DNA of 64,000 nucleotides from Perlucidibaca aquatica. GTDB lineage: Bacteria > Pseudomonadota > Gammaproteobacteria > Pseudomonadales > Moraxellaceae. Every line of letters starts with the position of its first letter. Position 1 is the first letter of the stretch. The notes under the pieces were generated by a model. It was not told the origin of the DNA, did no database searches, and was given only the letters and a program-made list of their open reading frames with translations. The translations under genes and the position numbers were made by a program. The stretch lies in the NCBI RefSeq assembly GCF_001676655.1, contig NZ_LZDB01000001.1, forward strand, positions 186,001 through 250,000, read 5' to 3'. Below, in pieces: positions 18,303 through 27,399 of this stretch.

Positions 18303-19487
18303 TCAGGTCAGCAGCTTAGGATTGGGCAACCCTGACAGCTCCGAAGGGATCAGCACCGACAGCCGCTCATGGCGCAACTCGGGGCAGGCTGCCAGCAAGC
18401 GCTCCACGAAACTGTCATTGATCTGGTAGCCGGCCGGTGCCAGTAGCTGGCCGCCCCGGGTATGCACCGGCTGCATGAGCACCATGCCAGGCCGCAGCAA
18501 CGCCATCACCAGCTGCACCTGCCGTGACAGGTCCGCCTGCGGCCCGAGCACATCGCGAAGAGCAGAAATCAGCTCGGATGTTGTTTCGGGCAGAGCCTCC
18601 AGCTGTTCAAGCGCCGCCAGCACCGGCAGGCCAGCCGCCTCCAGACGCACATAGCGACGCACCATGCGAATCAGGCGCGCCTGCTCTACCAGCTCAGGCG
18701 CTGATGACTCATCCTGATACCCGGCCAGTGCCGGCTCGATACGGCTGAGCAGCTGTCGTACCGGCTCGATGCGCGGCACCGAGGCCAGCAGCCGCCAGGT
18801 TCGCTCTTGGGCCCGCGCCACATCATGCTGTTCCTGCTGGCTCAGCATCAGGCCAAACAGGACCTTCTCCTGAACCTCCGGTGCCAGACTGACCAGCCCG
18901 AGATTGGCGAGCATGGTCGCCATGGTCGCCGCCCACCCTGCGTCATGGCGACATTGACTGCTGACACGCTGCACCAGATCGACCATGCGTTGCGCCTGAC
19001 CGAAACTGGCCGGACTGGCCATGGCTAGGGCATCGATTAACGCCTGCATGCAGCCCTTGATGGTTTGCTCAAGCAGCTCGCGCTCGGCATGAAGCAGACG
19101 ATGCTGCTCGATACCGTCTCGCACCGCCTGTTGCAGCTCGTCACGCGGGCAGGGCTTGGCCAGGAAGCGGAAGATGCGGCCCTGATTCACCGCGCGCATG
19201 GCCGCCTCAATGTCGCTGTAACCAGTGAGCAGGATGCGCGCTGCGTTCGGGCAGTGCTGCCGGCACTGTGCCAGCACGACATCACCGGACATGCCGGGCA
19301 TACGCATGTCACACAGGACTACCGCCAGCTTCGGCAAGGATGGCAGTAGCGCCAGCGCCGCCTCGCCACCCGTAGCAATATGGACCTCGCCGAGCTGACG
19401 CAAAGACAGCTGCAGCCCCGCTAGCACATCCTCATCATCGTCGATGCAGAGAATCTGCACGGCAGACGGCGCAGAGGGCAGGCTCAT
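18303..19487 (-). CDS. Response regulator with degenerate HD-GYP-like output domain
   Basis: A 394-residue protein. Residues 10-130 form a receiver domain with acidic pocket I-D-D-D-E-D, phosphoacceptor D60 (V-L-C-D-M-R-M-P-G-M-S-G), switch Thr (L-L-T-G-Y-S-D) and Lys in F-L-A-K-P. The rest follows the fold pattern of HD-GYP (RpfG-like) output domains, but the HD motif is replaced by M-L-A-N-L-G and no G-Y-P triad is present, so cyclic-di-GMP hydrolysis is unlikely. The C-terminal L-R-P-G-M-V-L-M-Q-P-V segment is the tail seen in RpfG-like regulators. It overlaps its kinase gene by 4 bases (ATGA), so the pair is one transcript. Confidence 0.85.
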   Translation of the reverse strand: MSLPSAPSAVQILCIDDDEDVLAGLQLSLRQLGEVHIATGGEAALALLPSLPKLAVVLCDMRMPGMSGDVVLAQCRQHCPNAARILLTGYSDIEAAMRAVNQGRIFRFLAKPCPRDELQQAVRDGIEQHRLLHAERELLEQTIKGCMQALIDALAMASPASFGQAQRMVDLVQRVSSQCRHDAGWAATMATMLANLGLVSLAPEVQEKVLFGLMLSQQEQHDVARAQERTWRLLASVPRIEPVRQLLSRIEPALAGYQDESSAPELVEQARLIRMVRRYVRLEAAGLPVLAALEQLEALPETTSELISALRDVLGPQADLSRQVQLVMALLRPGMVLMQPVHTRGGQLLAPAGYQINDSFVERLLAACPELRHERLSVLIPSELSGLPNPKLLT

Positions 19488-20779
19488 GAGGCATCTTCCG
19501 ATACCGGTAGTTCAATGACAAAGGTCGTGCCGCCATCCGCAACAGGTTCCCACCAGAGCGCGCCACCATGCTGTTCGACGATCAATGACCGGCTGATGGC
19601 CAGCCCCTGCCCGGTGCCCTGGCCCACCGCCTTGGTGGTAAAGAACGGGTCAAAAACCCGGTGCCGGATGGCCTCGTCGATACCGCAGCCATCATCGCTG
19701 ACACTCAGACGAACCTGTTGTCCGTCCCCGTGCAACCGCAGCGACAGCGTGACATGCCCCTGACCCGGCCGCTGGCGCTGGCGTTCGGCGATTGCATGCG
19801 CGGCATTGGTCAGCAGGTTGATCAGCACCTGTAGGATGAGGTCGCGGCGACATCTCACCAGCGGCACTGACTCCAACACCTGCACCACCTCGGCCACTTG
19901 GCGCAGGTCATGCGCAGTCATGGTCACCGCCTGATCCATCAGCTGTGCCAGATCCTCGGGCACCGCGACTTCGCCGGGATGGGCAAAGCTGCGCAGGCTG
20001 TTAACGATGTCACGCACCCGGCGCACGCCATCGTGGCTGCGTCGTAACGCCTGTGGCAGCTGCGCTTGCATAAAGTCGCCATCAAGCCGTGCTAGCGCTT
20101 GCGCCAAGGCACCATTCGGCACCGCCTCGCGGCAGGCCAGCGCTAGGACCGTGAGCAGTTCGCCACAGCTGTCATCAATGAAGCCGAGGTTGTCGGAAAG
20201 GAATTGCAGCGGGGTGTTGATCTCGTGTGCCATGCCAGCCGCCAGACTGCCCATCGCTTCCAGCTTCTGGGCCTGACGCAATTGCAGCTCCATCTGCCGG
20301 CGCTCGCGCAGATCGATGCCGACCAGCACATACTCGGTCTTGCCGTCGCTGTTCTGCTCCAGCGCCATCGACAGCAGCACCGGCACCCATTCGCCATCGT
20401 AATGCCGGAAGCGGGTCTCCACATTGATGGCCCCGTCAGAATGTGCCTCAACCTGACGCAGCAGCTCAGCCGCATCCGGCAGCAGCTCGGCCAGCGGTCT
20501 GCCCGGCAGGGCACGACACTGGATACCCAGCAGACGCCCGGCTTGCTCGTTGGCATGACGCACCTGCTGACGCGCATCGACCACCAGCCAAAGACCAGGC
20601 ACTGGGCTGCGCAAACCGCTGATGCGGGCATAGGCTTGATTCAGCGCCTGCGTCTGCTGCGCATCCTGCTCCGGCTGGGCAGCCAGCGCATGCTCAAAAA
20701 GCGCCACCTGCTGTTGCAGGAGCGCCTGGGCGTGCTCATCCTCGGAAAGGACAGGCGCAGCGGACAGGTCGGCCATCAC
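19484..20779 (-). CDS. Soluble PAS-domain sensor histidine kinase
   Basis: A 431-residue cytoplasmic kinase without membrane segments. It has an N-terminal Gln-rich coiled coil (about 10-50), a PAS domain (about 55-165), a HisKA dimerisation helix with phosphorylated H185 (G-M-A-H-E-I-N-T-P-L-Q), and a HATPase_c domain with N box N-L-L-T-N-A-A-H-A, G1 box D-D-G-C-G-I-D and G2 box G-T-G-Q-G-L-A-I-S. It should sense an internal signal through PAS and phosphorylate D60 of the overlapping regulator. The two genes are rich in CAG, CTG and GCC codons compared with flanking genes (by eye), which may reflect a different history. Confidence 0.9.
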   Translation of the reverse strand: MMADLSAAPVLSEDEHAQALLQQQVALFEHALAAQPEQDAQQTQALNQAYARISGLRSPVPGLWLVVDARQQVRHANEQAGRLLGIQCRALPGRPLAELLPDAAELLRQVEAHSDGAINVETRFRHYDGEWVPVLLSMALEQNSDGKTEYVLVGIDLRERRQMELQLRQAQKLEAMGSLAAGMAHEINTPLQFLSDNLGFIDDSCGELLTVLALACREAVPNGALAQALARLDGDFMQAQLPQALRRSHDGVRRVRDIVNSLRSFAHPGEVAVPEDLAQLMDQAVTMTAHDLRQVAEVVQVLESVPLVRCRRDLILQVLINLLTNAAHAIAERQRQRPGQGHVTLSLRLHGDGQQVRLSVSDDGCGIDEAIRHRVFDPFFTTKAVGQGTGQGLAISRSLIVEQHGGALWWEPVADGGTTFVIELPVSEDAS

Positions 20780-20842
20780 GGTACCCGGGAACGAAGGAAT
20801 CTCTCCCTTATATCGCCCCGGCTACCGATTTCTTGAGCGGAA

Positions 20843-22039
20843 TCAGATCGGCAAAACCCGCGCAAACACCGCCTTCAAGTATTCCGTTTCTGGAATGGCT
20901 GGATGAATCGGGTGGTCCGCGCCCTGATGGCCGTGGTGCAGAATCTGCGCCTGACGGTCAATGTGGCGCGAGCTGGCACGAATCACATCGACCAGTTCTT
21001 CGCGGGCGAGATGCATCGAGCAAGAGGCTGACACCAACAGGCCGTCACGGGTGAGCAGGCGCATGGCCAGCTCGTTGGCCCGGCGGTAGGCCTGCAGGCC
21101 AGCCTTGTGATCCTTGCGGCGGGTGATGAAGGCGGGCGGATCGAGCACGATGACATCAAAACGCTCGCCGTCCTGCTTGAGTGCGGTGAGCGCATCGAAG
21201 GCATCGCCCTGCAAAGTCTGCACTTTACTTTCCACACCGTTCAGCTTGGCATTACGCATGACCTGATCAAGCGCCTTCTCCGAGCCATCCACACAATGCA
21301 CTTCGGCGGCACCAAAGGCCGCAGCCTGCACACCCCAGCCGCCGATGTAGGAGAACACGTCGAGCACGCGCTTGCCGGTGACCAGACCCTTGAGCTTGGC
21401 GCGAGCCTCGCGATGGTCGTAGAACCAGCCCGTCTTTTGGCCATCGCGCACCAGCGTTTCAAAGCGCACGCCATTCTCGGTCAGCGCCAGACGCTCGGGC
21501 ACTTCGCCGTAAGCGACTTCAACATAGGAATCCAGACCTTCGACCTGACGCATCTTGCCGTCGTTCTTGAGCAGAATACCTTGCGGCTTCAGCACCTTGA
21601 CCAGGGCATCGATCAGCGCGGCTTTTTCACGCTCAATACCGGCGGTGGAAATCTGCACCACGAGGTGGTCGCCGAAACGATCCACCACCAGACCGGGCAA
21701 GCCGTCGCTGTCGCCGTAGACGAGGCGGTAGAACGGCTCGGGATACCAGGTCTCGCGCACGCTGAGGGCAATCTGCAGGCGGTGTACGAACAGCGAAGTG
21801 CTGAGCGGATGAGCAATGTCACGATTGAACAGACGCGCGCAGATCAGTGTATTCGGGTTGACGATGGCCAGCCCCAGACCCTTGCCCTTGCTGTCTTCGA
21901 CCACGACCTGCTGGCCCGGCTCGAAGCCCTTCAGCGGCGTCGCGGCAATATCCACTTCATTGGAGAAGACCCAAACATGGCCCTCGCGCAGACGGCGTTC
22001 TTCATTGGCCTTTAGGCGCAGGCGGGGCAGGTCGGTCAT
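20843..22039 (-). CDS. rlmI: 23S rRNA m5C1962 methyltransferase
   Basis: SAM-dependent methyltransferase of the RlmI/RlmK family. The 398-residue length agrees with E. coli RlmI (396). An N-terminal PUA domain (R-L-R-E-G-H-V-W-V-F-S-N-E) is followed by an EEHEE region and a Rossmann methyltransferase domain with V-L-D-V-F-S-Y-I-G-G-W-G, V-L-D-P-P-A-F and the catalytic-type S-A-S-C-S-M-H. The start at 22039 gives the family N terminus; the frame is open to 22081. The Shine-Dalgarno is weak (GAGA). It stands apart from the neighbouring two-component pair. Confidence 0.92.
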   Translation of the reverse strand: MTDLPRLRLKANEERRLREGHVWVFSNEVDIAATPLKGFEPGQQVVVEDSKGKGLGLAIVNPNTLICARLFNRDIAHPLSTSLFVHRLQIALSVRETWYPEPFYRLVYGDSDGLPGLVVDRFGDHLVVQISTAGIEREKAALIDALVKVLKPQGILLKNDGKMRQVEGLDSYVEVAYGEVPERLALTENGVRFETLVRDGQKTGWFYDHREARAKLKGLVTGKRVLDVFSYIGGWGVQAAAFGAAEVHCVDGSEKALDQVMRNAKLNGVESKVQTLQGDAFDALTALKQDGERFDVIVLDPPAFITRRKDHKAGLQAYRRANELAMRLLTRDGLLVSASCSMHLAREELVDVIRASSRHIDRQAQILHHGHQGADHPIHPAIPETEYLKAVFARVLPI

Positions 22040-22125
22040 GGCAATCTCATTTTCAAAGGCGGGAACTGCAATGCAATTCATGGGCGGATTTTAGGGCGCG
22101 ATCATCGTTGACGACCTGGCTGCCG

Positions 22126-22434
22126 TCAACGCGCTTCAGTCAGGTAGCCCCAATCCTGAAAACGCTGCTGCTCGGCAGGGTCATCGGCAAAAGCCAAAAA
22201 GTACAAATACTCCGGTGCTACATCCAACTCGCCGGGCCAGCTCAAAGAGCCGTGCGCCAGCTTGTACTGGCAGGCAAAACTTTCATTGGCGAGCCCCGAA
22301 AATAGGCCCTGCGCATAGCTCAGCAAAGGCCGCGCACTTATATTGCCGCGACGACCGTTGCTGAACATCAGTTCAAATCGCAAGTCACCGAGGTAGGTGG
22401 CTTCTTTGACGGTTAGCATATGAGCTCGAAACAC
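22126..22434 (-). CDS. DUF2442-family protein
   Basis: A small protein of 102 residues with the DUF2442 pattern: L-T-V-K-E-A-T-Y-L-G-D-L-R-F-E-L-M-F-S-N-G followed by a strand-rich centre, L-S-W-P-G-E-L-D-V-A-P-E-Y-L-Y. DUF2442 proteins are usually encoded directly after DUF4160 proteins and the pair is often suspected to be a toxin-antitoxin-like module; function is unproven. The frame opens with a GTG touching the upstream stop; the ATG at 22419 is an alternative start. A short GTTGACG/CGTCAAC hairpin (22107-22130) overlaps its stop. Confidence 0.8.
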   Translation of the reverse strand: MFRAHMLTVKEATYLGDLRFELMFSNGRRGNISARPLLSYAQGLFSGLANESFACQYKLAHGSLSWPGELDVAPEYLYFLAFADDPAEQQRFQDWGYLTEAR

Positions 22435-22695
22435 TTAGGTGAGCGGCGCAATGCGCCTGAATTCACCGCTAGTTTGCATCCAGTGCCAGTTTTTCAGCAA
22501 CTCGTCCTGATGCAGCGCGGCCCATTCAATCACCAGACTCAAAATACGCGGAGCCAAGCGACCCTCCATCAAACACAGACGAGCAATATCAATCGATGCG
22601 CTTTGCTCGCCGTATTCGGCATGAAAATGCGGCGGATTGTGCTCTCGGAAATACATGAAAATCACGATACCGAGAAACCGCGATATCTCCGGCAT
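22435..22695 (-). CDS. DUF4160-family protein
   Basis: An 86-residue protein with the DUF4160 signature M-P-E-I-S-R-F-L-G-I-V-I-F-M-Y-F and E-H-N-P-P-H-F-H-A-E-Y, in which the H-x-P-P-H-F-H motif is conserved. The start at 22695 has AAGGAG 8 bases upstream. It is followed without a gap by the DUF2442 gene, and the cassette sits between gcvPB and rlmI on the same strand. It may ride on read-through from the gcv operon, as the gap to gcvPB is about 80 bases and shows only a weak TCGCG/CGCGA stem. Confidence 0.82.
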   Translation of the reverse strand: MPEISRFLGIVIFMYFREHNPPHFHAEYGEQSASIDIARLCLMEGRLAPRILSLVIEWAALHQDELLKNWHWMQTSGEFRRIAPLT

Positions 22696-22775
22696 GTCGG
22701 TCGCTCCTTGACCTGAAAACATGCCTTAACTATGGACACAGATTCGCGGTTTCGCGACCCCGACTCAGCAATAAA

Positions 22776-24233
22776 TTACGCCGACGGCTTCCAAACCAAG
22801 TCCAGCTCACGCGCAGCGCGAACATCATCCAAGCGACGCACCGGCATGGTGTGCGGTGCGCCCTTGACCAGCTCGGGCTGCGTGCGGGCTTCTTCGAGAA
22901 TCTTCACCAGCGCATCGGCAAAGCCGTCGAGTTCGTCCGGCGATTCGGTTTCGGTCGGCTCGATCAAGAAGCATTCCGGCACCAGCAGCGGGAAGTAGGT
23001 CGTTGGCGCGTGGTAGCCGTAGTCGAGCAGACGCTTGGCGATGTCCATCGCGCTCACGCCCAGCTCCTTGGCCTCTTTGGCGAAGGTGATGATGAATTCG
23101 TGCGAGGCACGACGCTCCGGGTAGGCGAGCTGGAAGCCCTCCTTAACCAGACGCTGCATCAGGTAGTTCGCGTTCAGCGTCGAATACTCGCCAACACGGT
23201 GCAGACCTTCGCGACCCAGGGCATAGGCGTAGTACGCCGCGCGCAAGAGCACGCCGGCATTACCCATGTAGGCAGACAAGCGGCCGATGGTTTTCGGAAT
23301 GTCTTTCTCGGTCAGCCAGCGATAGCTGCCATCGGCATCTCGGCCGGCAATCGGCGTCGGCAGATAGGGCAGCAGACGCTCACCCACACCCACGGGGCCA
23401 GCACCAGGGCCACCACCGCCGTGCGGCGTGGCGAAGGTCTTGTGCAAATTCATGTGCAGCACGTCGAAACCCATGTCGCCGGGACGCACTTTGCCGAGGA
23501 TGGCATTGAGGTTGGCGCCATCGTAATAGAGCAAGCCGCCCGCTTGATGCACGGTCTCGGCAATCTCTTTGATCTGCTGTTCAAACACGCCGCAGGTCGA
23601 GGGGTTGGTCATCATCAGACCGGCTGTTTGCGGGCCGACCGAGGCCTTCAACGCCTCCAAATCGACATCGCCATTGGCCAGCGTTGGCACTTCACGCACC
23701 TTGTAACCACACATCACAGCGGTGGCTGGATTGGTTCCATGAGCAGCTGACGGAATCAGCATCTCGGTGCGCTCGAAATCCTGACGACCTTCGTGATAGG
23801 CACGAATCATGGCAACGCCAGCAAACTCGCCCTGCGCGCCGGCCATTGGCGTCAGCGACACGCCCTTCATGCCGGTGACTTCCATCAGTGTTTGCTGAAG
23901 ATCGTAAATGCAGGCGAGATAGCCCTGCGAATGCGATTCCGGCGCCAACGGATGGCGATTCAAAAAGCCCGGCAGCATAGCGGCACGATGCGCGCCACGC
24001 GGGTTGTATTTCATGGTGCAAGAGCCAAGCGGGTAGAACTGCGTATCAATCGCGAAGTTCTTGCGCGACAGGTTGGTGTAGTGACGTACCACCTGCAGCT
24101 CAGATACTTCCGGCAGCAATGCGCGTTTCTTACGCAAAAAAGCCTCTGGAATATCGCTTAAGTCCTGGCGTACGGCCGGGGCCTGCGAGGTCGCGCGACG
24201 ACCACTTTCCGAACGATCAAAAATGAGAGTCAT
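22776..24233 (-). CDS. gcvPB: Glycine dehydrogenase (decarboxylating) subunit 2
   Basis: PLP-bearing half of the split glycine cleavage P protein, which decarboxylates glycine and loads aminomethyl onto lipoyl-GcvH. The 485 residues include the PLP lysine in [18 protein letters not shown] (around residue 265), and the family N terminus [13 protein letters not shown]. It is the last gene of gcvT-H-PA-PB, starting 3 bases after gcvPA. Many Gammaproteobacteria have one fused GcvP; the two-subunit form is typical of Firmicutes, archaea and some Proteobacteria. Confidence 0.96.
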   Translation of the reverse strand: MTLIFDRSESGRRATSQAPAVRQDLSDIPEAFLRKKRALLPEVSELQVVRHYTNLSRKNFAIDTQFYPLGSCTMKYNPRGAHRAAMLPGFLNRHPLAPESHSQGYLACIYDLQQTLMEVTGMKGVSLTPMAGAQGEFAGVAMIRAYHEGRQDFERTEMLIPSAAHGTNPATAVMCGYKVREVPTLANGDVDLEALKASVGPQTAGLMMTNPSTCGVFEQQIKEIAETVHQAGGLLYYDGANLNAILGKVRPGDMGFDVLHMNLHKTFATPHGGGGPGAGPVGVGERLLPYLPTPIAGRDADGSYRWLTEKDIPKTIGRLSAYMGNAGVLLRAAYYAYALGREGLHRVGEYSTLNANYLMQRLVKEGFQLAYPERRASHEFIITFAKEAKELGVSAMDIAKRLLDYGYHAPTTYFPLLVPECFLIEPTETESPDELDGFADALVKILEEARTQPELVKGAPHTMPVRRLDDVRAARELDLVWKPSA

Positions 24234-24236
24234 GTC

Positions 24237-25613
24237 TTACTCCGAACGCAAAGCGTGGGCGAGCGCATCGGCATAGCGCTGAATATCGTGAGCGTTTTTG
24301 GTTTCTGTTGTGCACACCAAAAGGGCATTGCCCAGCTCGGGGTAATCCGCACTCAGATCAAAGCCACCCAACACGCCTTGAGTCGCCATGCGTGCCAACA
24401 CGGGCGCAACGGGCACGGGCAAGCCCAGCACCTTTTCATGAAATACCGGGCGGTTAAAAAGACGCGACACACTGCCGCTTTTGCTCGTTGCCTGCGCTAA
24501 TTCGCGGATGTTTTTGTGGCTGGCCAACGCGACGCGCTCCAAACCTTCCGCCCCGAGCAAACTCAGGTAGATGGTCGATGCCGTCATTGCCAAGCCCTGG
24601 TTGGTGCAGATGTTCGATGTCGCCTTAGCACGGCGAATATGCTGCTCACGCGCCTGCAAGGTCAGTGCAAAACCGGGCTTGCCTTCAAGGTCAACAGTGC
24701 GACCAATGATGCGACCCGGCATTTGGCGAATGAACTCCATTTTGCAGCACATAAAGCCGCAATAAGGCCCGCCCGAGGACAGCGGAATACCGAAAGGCTG
24801 GGCCTCACCGACCACGATGTCGGCACCGGTTGTGCCCCAGTCGCCGGGTGGCGCAAACAGCGTCAGTGCCAACGGGTTCACGCAGCCAATCACCAAAATA
24901 CCCTGTGCGTGCGCCCAGTCAGTCAGCAGATCCACCTCTTCCAGCACGCCGAAGAAGTTCGGTTGCGGAATCACCAAAGCAGCAAAGTCTTCGCCCTCAT
25001 AGGCTTTCAGGCTGGCCGGGTCGATATGACCGCCCTGACGGTGATAGTCCAGCTCGACCAATTCGATATCCTGACCTTCCACGATGGCCTTCACCGCGGC
25101 GCGGTATAAAGGCGACACGGTGCGGGGCATGAGAATGCGGCGCGACTTCGACTTCTTGTTGGCGCGAATCGCCATGAGTACGGCTTCCGACAAGCCCGAA
25201 GCACCGTCGTAAACCGACGCATTGCTAGCATCCATGGCGGTCAGGTGCGCCATCATGGACTGAAACTCGTAGATGACCTGCAAGGTCCCTTGCGAGGCCT
25301 CAGCCTGATAGGGCGTGTAGGCGGTGAGGAACTCGCCACGCGATGCCAGATCCCATACCGCGGCCGGAATATGGTGCTCGTAGGCACCGGCACCAATAAA
25401 GCAGAGTGCGCCTGCATCCTGCTCACTACGCTCGCGCATCAGTCGTGTCACATCCATTTCGGACAGACCATCCGGCACGCCGGTCAGTGGCTGGCAACGG
25501 ATCGCCGCCGGAATTTCGTCGAACAGCGTATCGAGCGAATCAGCGCCGGCACCATCGTTGAGGGTGTCGAGCATGCGGCGGACATCACCGCGCGTATGAG
25601 GGATAAAAGGCAT
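24237..25613 (-). CDS. gcvPA: Glycine dehydrogenase (decarboxylating) subunit 1
   Basis: N-terminal half of the split P protein, 458 residues. It starts [15 protein letters not shown] and shows the family block [15 protein letters not shown] and [13 protein letters not shown]. It lacks the PLP lysine, as expected; that comes from GcvPB, and the two form the active dimer. A 10-bp hairpin separates it from gcvH. Its stop is 3 bases before gcvPB. Confidence 0.96.
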   Translation of the reverse strand: MPFIPHTRGDVRRMLDTLNDGAGADSLDTLFDEIPAAIRCQPLTGVPDGLSEMDVTRLMRERSEQDAGALCFIGAGAYEHHIPAAVWDLASRGEFLTAYTPYQAEASQGTLQVIYEFQSMMAHLTAMDASNASVYDGASGLSEAVLMAIRANKKSKSRRILMPRTVSPLYRAAVKAIVEGQDIELVELDYHRQGGHIDPASLKAYEGEDFAALVIPQPNFFGVLEEVDLLTDWAHAQGILVIGCVNPLALTLFAPPGDWGTTGADIVVGEAQPFGIPLSSGGPYCGFMCCKMEFIRQMPGRIIGRTVDLEGKPGFALTLQAREQHIRRAKATSNICTNQGLAMTASTIYLSLLGAEGLERVALASHKNIRELAQATSKSGSVSRLFNRPVFHEKVLGLPVPVAPVLARMATQGVLGGFDLSADYPELGNALLVCTTETKNAHDIQRYADALAHALRSE

Positions 25614-25640
25614 ATCAGGCTCAGCTCAAAAGGGCATTAG

Positions 25641-25668
25641 CGTGATCGGCACTGGCAGGCCGATCACG
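25641..25668 (-). other. Intercistronic hairpin between gcvH and gcvPA
   Basis: CGTGATCGGC and GCCGATCACG form a perfect 10-bp stem with an 8-base loop in the 61-base gcvH-gcvPA gap. There is no T tract immediately after it on the minus strand (CTAATGCCC follows). It may protect a shorter gcvT-gcvH transcript or tune GcvH against P protein (inference). Confidence 0.5.
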
Positions 25669-25674
25669 TGCAAA

Positions 25675-26055
25675 TCAATGGGCTTGTGCAGCGTATTCAT
25701 CCGCCGACAGCAGCTTGTCGAGCTCGCTGACATCGCTGATGCGGATACGGTACAGCCAACCTTCGGTGTACGGCGCGCTGTTTACGATTTCAGGTGTGTC
25801 TGCGAGCGCTTCGTTAATTTCAACAATCTCACCGGACACGGGTGCATAAATGTCGGAAGCCGCTTTCACGGACTCCACCACACCGGCTTCATCGCCCGCT
25901 TGCACGCTGTCGCCAACGCTGGGCAGCTCAACATAGACGAGGTCGCCCAAGGCTTCCTGGGCATGGTCTGAAATACCCACGGTCACGATATCGCCGTCAA
26001 GACGCGCCCATTCGTGGCTGCTGGCGTACTTCAATTCTTCTGGTGTGTTGCTCAT
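25675..26055 (-). CDS. gcvH: Glycine cleavage system H protein
   Basis: Lipoyl carrier of the glycine cleavage system; 126 residues (E. coli 129). The lipoylated lysine is K64 in [11 protein letters not shown], and the sequence begins with the usual [10 protein letters not shown]. It lies 41 bases after gcvT. It shuttles the aminomethyl group between the P and T proteins and is reoxidised by lipoamide dehydrogenase, whose gene is not in this window. Confidence 0.97.
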   Translation of the reverse strand: MSNTPEELKYASSHEWARLDGDIVTVGISDHAQEALGDLVYVELPSVGDSVQAGDEAGVVESVKAASDIYAPVSGEIVEINEALADTPEIVNSAPYTEGWLYRIRISDVSELDKLLSADEYAAQAH

Positions 26056-26096
26056 GGTGATTACTCAGGCGGCCAAAACCGCTCACAGGTTTAACG

Positions 26097-27182
26097 TTAA
26101 ATGAGTGCTTTGCCATTTCGAGCAAAGACAGGTTTTACAATTTGAGCCGGCAGGAGCTTGCCGCGAATATCCACCATCGCGTGGGTTGCATTTGTGACCG
26201 GCACTCGCGCAAAGGCAATCGCCTTTTCTAGCGTGGGTGAGAAAGTACCCGATGTCGTTTCGCCATCAGCCACACCATCAATCACCACGCGCATGTGCGA
26301 ACGCAGGACACCACGTCCCTCCAGTACCAAGCCGACCAGCTGATGACTGACCCCGGCCTCACGCTCTGCTAACAGGGCGGCCTTGCCGATAAAGTCGTGC
26401 TCCCAGGCGATGCTCCACCCGAGGTTAGAGGTCAACGGCGACGTGTCATCGTTCATATCATTGCCGTAGAGCGGCATACCGGCTTCTAAGCGCAAGGTAT
26501 CGCGCGCGCCCAGACCGCAGGGTGTCACGCCAGCGGCCAATAAATTCTGCCAAAACGTGGCCGCGTGCTCGGCAGGCAAAATCACTTCATAGCCCGCTTC
26601 GCCGGTGTAACCGGTGCGCGCAACAAACCAGTCCTGCGCCACTTCAGCACCCTGAAATACCGCTAGCGTTTGCAACATCTCGGCATGCTCAGGCAGAACG
26701 GCATGGACAACGGCGCGCGCCTGAGGCCCTTGCACTGCCACCATGGCCAAATCGGTTCGTTCGATGAGCGCCACTCGGAAGCTTGCAGCGTGCGCCTGCA
26801 TCCAAGCCAAGTCTTTGTCATGCGTGCCGCAATTGACAATGACACGCCACAGTTCGGGCTGTTCAGGCGTTGGCGCGTAAACAATCAGGTCATCTATGAC
26901 CCCACCGCGCTCGTTCAACATCACGGAATAAAGCGCCTTGCCGGGCAGTGTTAGTTTGGCCACATCATTGGCTAACAAGCGCTGCAAATACATCACCGCA
27001 TCGGGGCCAGTTAATTCGAGCAGCGTCATGTGGGATACATCAAACATGCCCACACCGCGCCGCACGGCGTGATGCTCCTCCAAGACCGAGGCGTACTGAA
27101 CAGGCATATCCCAGCCGCCAAAATCGACCAACCGCGCATTCAGCGCGACATGCTCATTGTATAGCGACGTACGCAGACCCAT
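26097..27182 (-). CDS. gcvT: Aminomethyltransferase (glycine cleavage T protein)
   Basis: Transfers the C1 unit from aminomethyl-lipoyl-GcvH to tetrahydrofolate and releases ammonia. The 361 residues match E. coli GcvT (364) when started at the ATG at 27182, which has TTTGGAG 5-6 bases upstream; the frame is open to 27290, but the extra residues are unconserved. Family blocks V-D-F-G-G-W-D-M-P-V-Q-Y, M-F-D-V-S-H-M-T and G-V-I-D-D-L-I-V-Y are present. First gene of the operon; divergent from pckG. No glycine riboswitch is visible in the 217-base gap upstream. Confidence 0.96.
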   Translation of the reverse strand: MGLRTSLYNEHVALNARLVDFGGWDMPVQYASVLEEHHAVRRGVGMFDVSHMTLLELTGPDAVMYLQRLLANDVAKLTLPGKALYSVMLNERGGVIDDLIVYAPTPEQPELWRVIVNCGTHDKDLAWMQAHAASFRVALIERTDLAMVAVQGPQARAVVHAVLPEHAEMLQTLAVFQGAEVAQDWFVARTGYTGEAGYEVILPAEHAATFWQNLLAAGVTPCGLGARDTLRLEAGMPLYGNDMNDDTSPLTSNLGWSIAWEHDFIGKAALLAEREAGVSHQLVGLVLEGRGVLRSHMRVVIDGVADGETTSGTFSPTLEKAIAFARVPVTNATHAMVDIRGKLLPAQIVKPVFARNGKALI

Positions 27183-27289
27183 GTCGGCTCCAAAGGGGGT
27201 TGGCTGAGCAAAATTGACGCGCATTTTACATGGGCATGACCACTCATGGCGAGCGACAGCTTGCGGTCGATTTTCGACATAATTTGACA

Positions 27290-27295
27290 TATAAT
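27290..27295 (+). promoter_or_regulatory. Candidate -10 element of pckG
   Basis: A consensus TATAAT, 104 bases before the pckG start, in the gcvT/pckG divergent region (27183-27399). No good -35 lies at 16-18 bases (TCGATT at 27267); the TTGACA directly adjacent (27284) is mis-spaced for it. The leader to 27399 holds no other structure I can name. Confidence 0.4.
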
Positions 27296-27399
27296 GCCCG
27301 CAAATTGCTCACCAAGCCCACCGTAAGTGCCTGATTCTATTAATGGCTTTTATTTACGTGCCGGCTAGCAATACCCTATTTCACCTATAGAGAGTTGTC

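Noticed and set aside
22740-22760. Terminator between gcvPB and the DUF4160 gene
   Set aside because: Only a 5-bp TCGCG/CGCGA stem without a T tract; too weak to call.
27284-27289. TTGACA taken as the -35 of pckG
   Set aside because: It touches the TATAAT directly instead of being 16-18 bases upstream, and no -10 box lies at the right distance downstream.
27183-27399. Possible glycine riboswitch upstream of gcvT
   Set aside because: I looked for the conserved aptamer core on the gcvT strand and found no match; only a TATAAT pointing toward pckG stands out.
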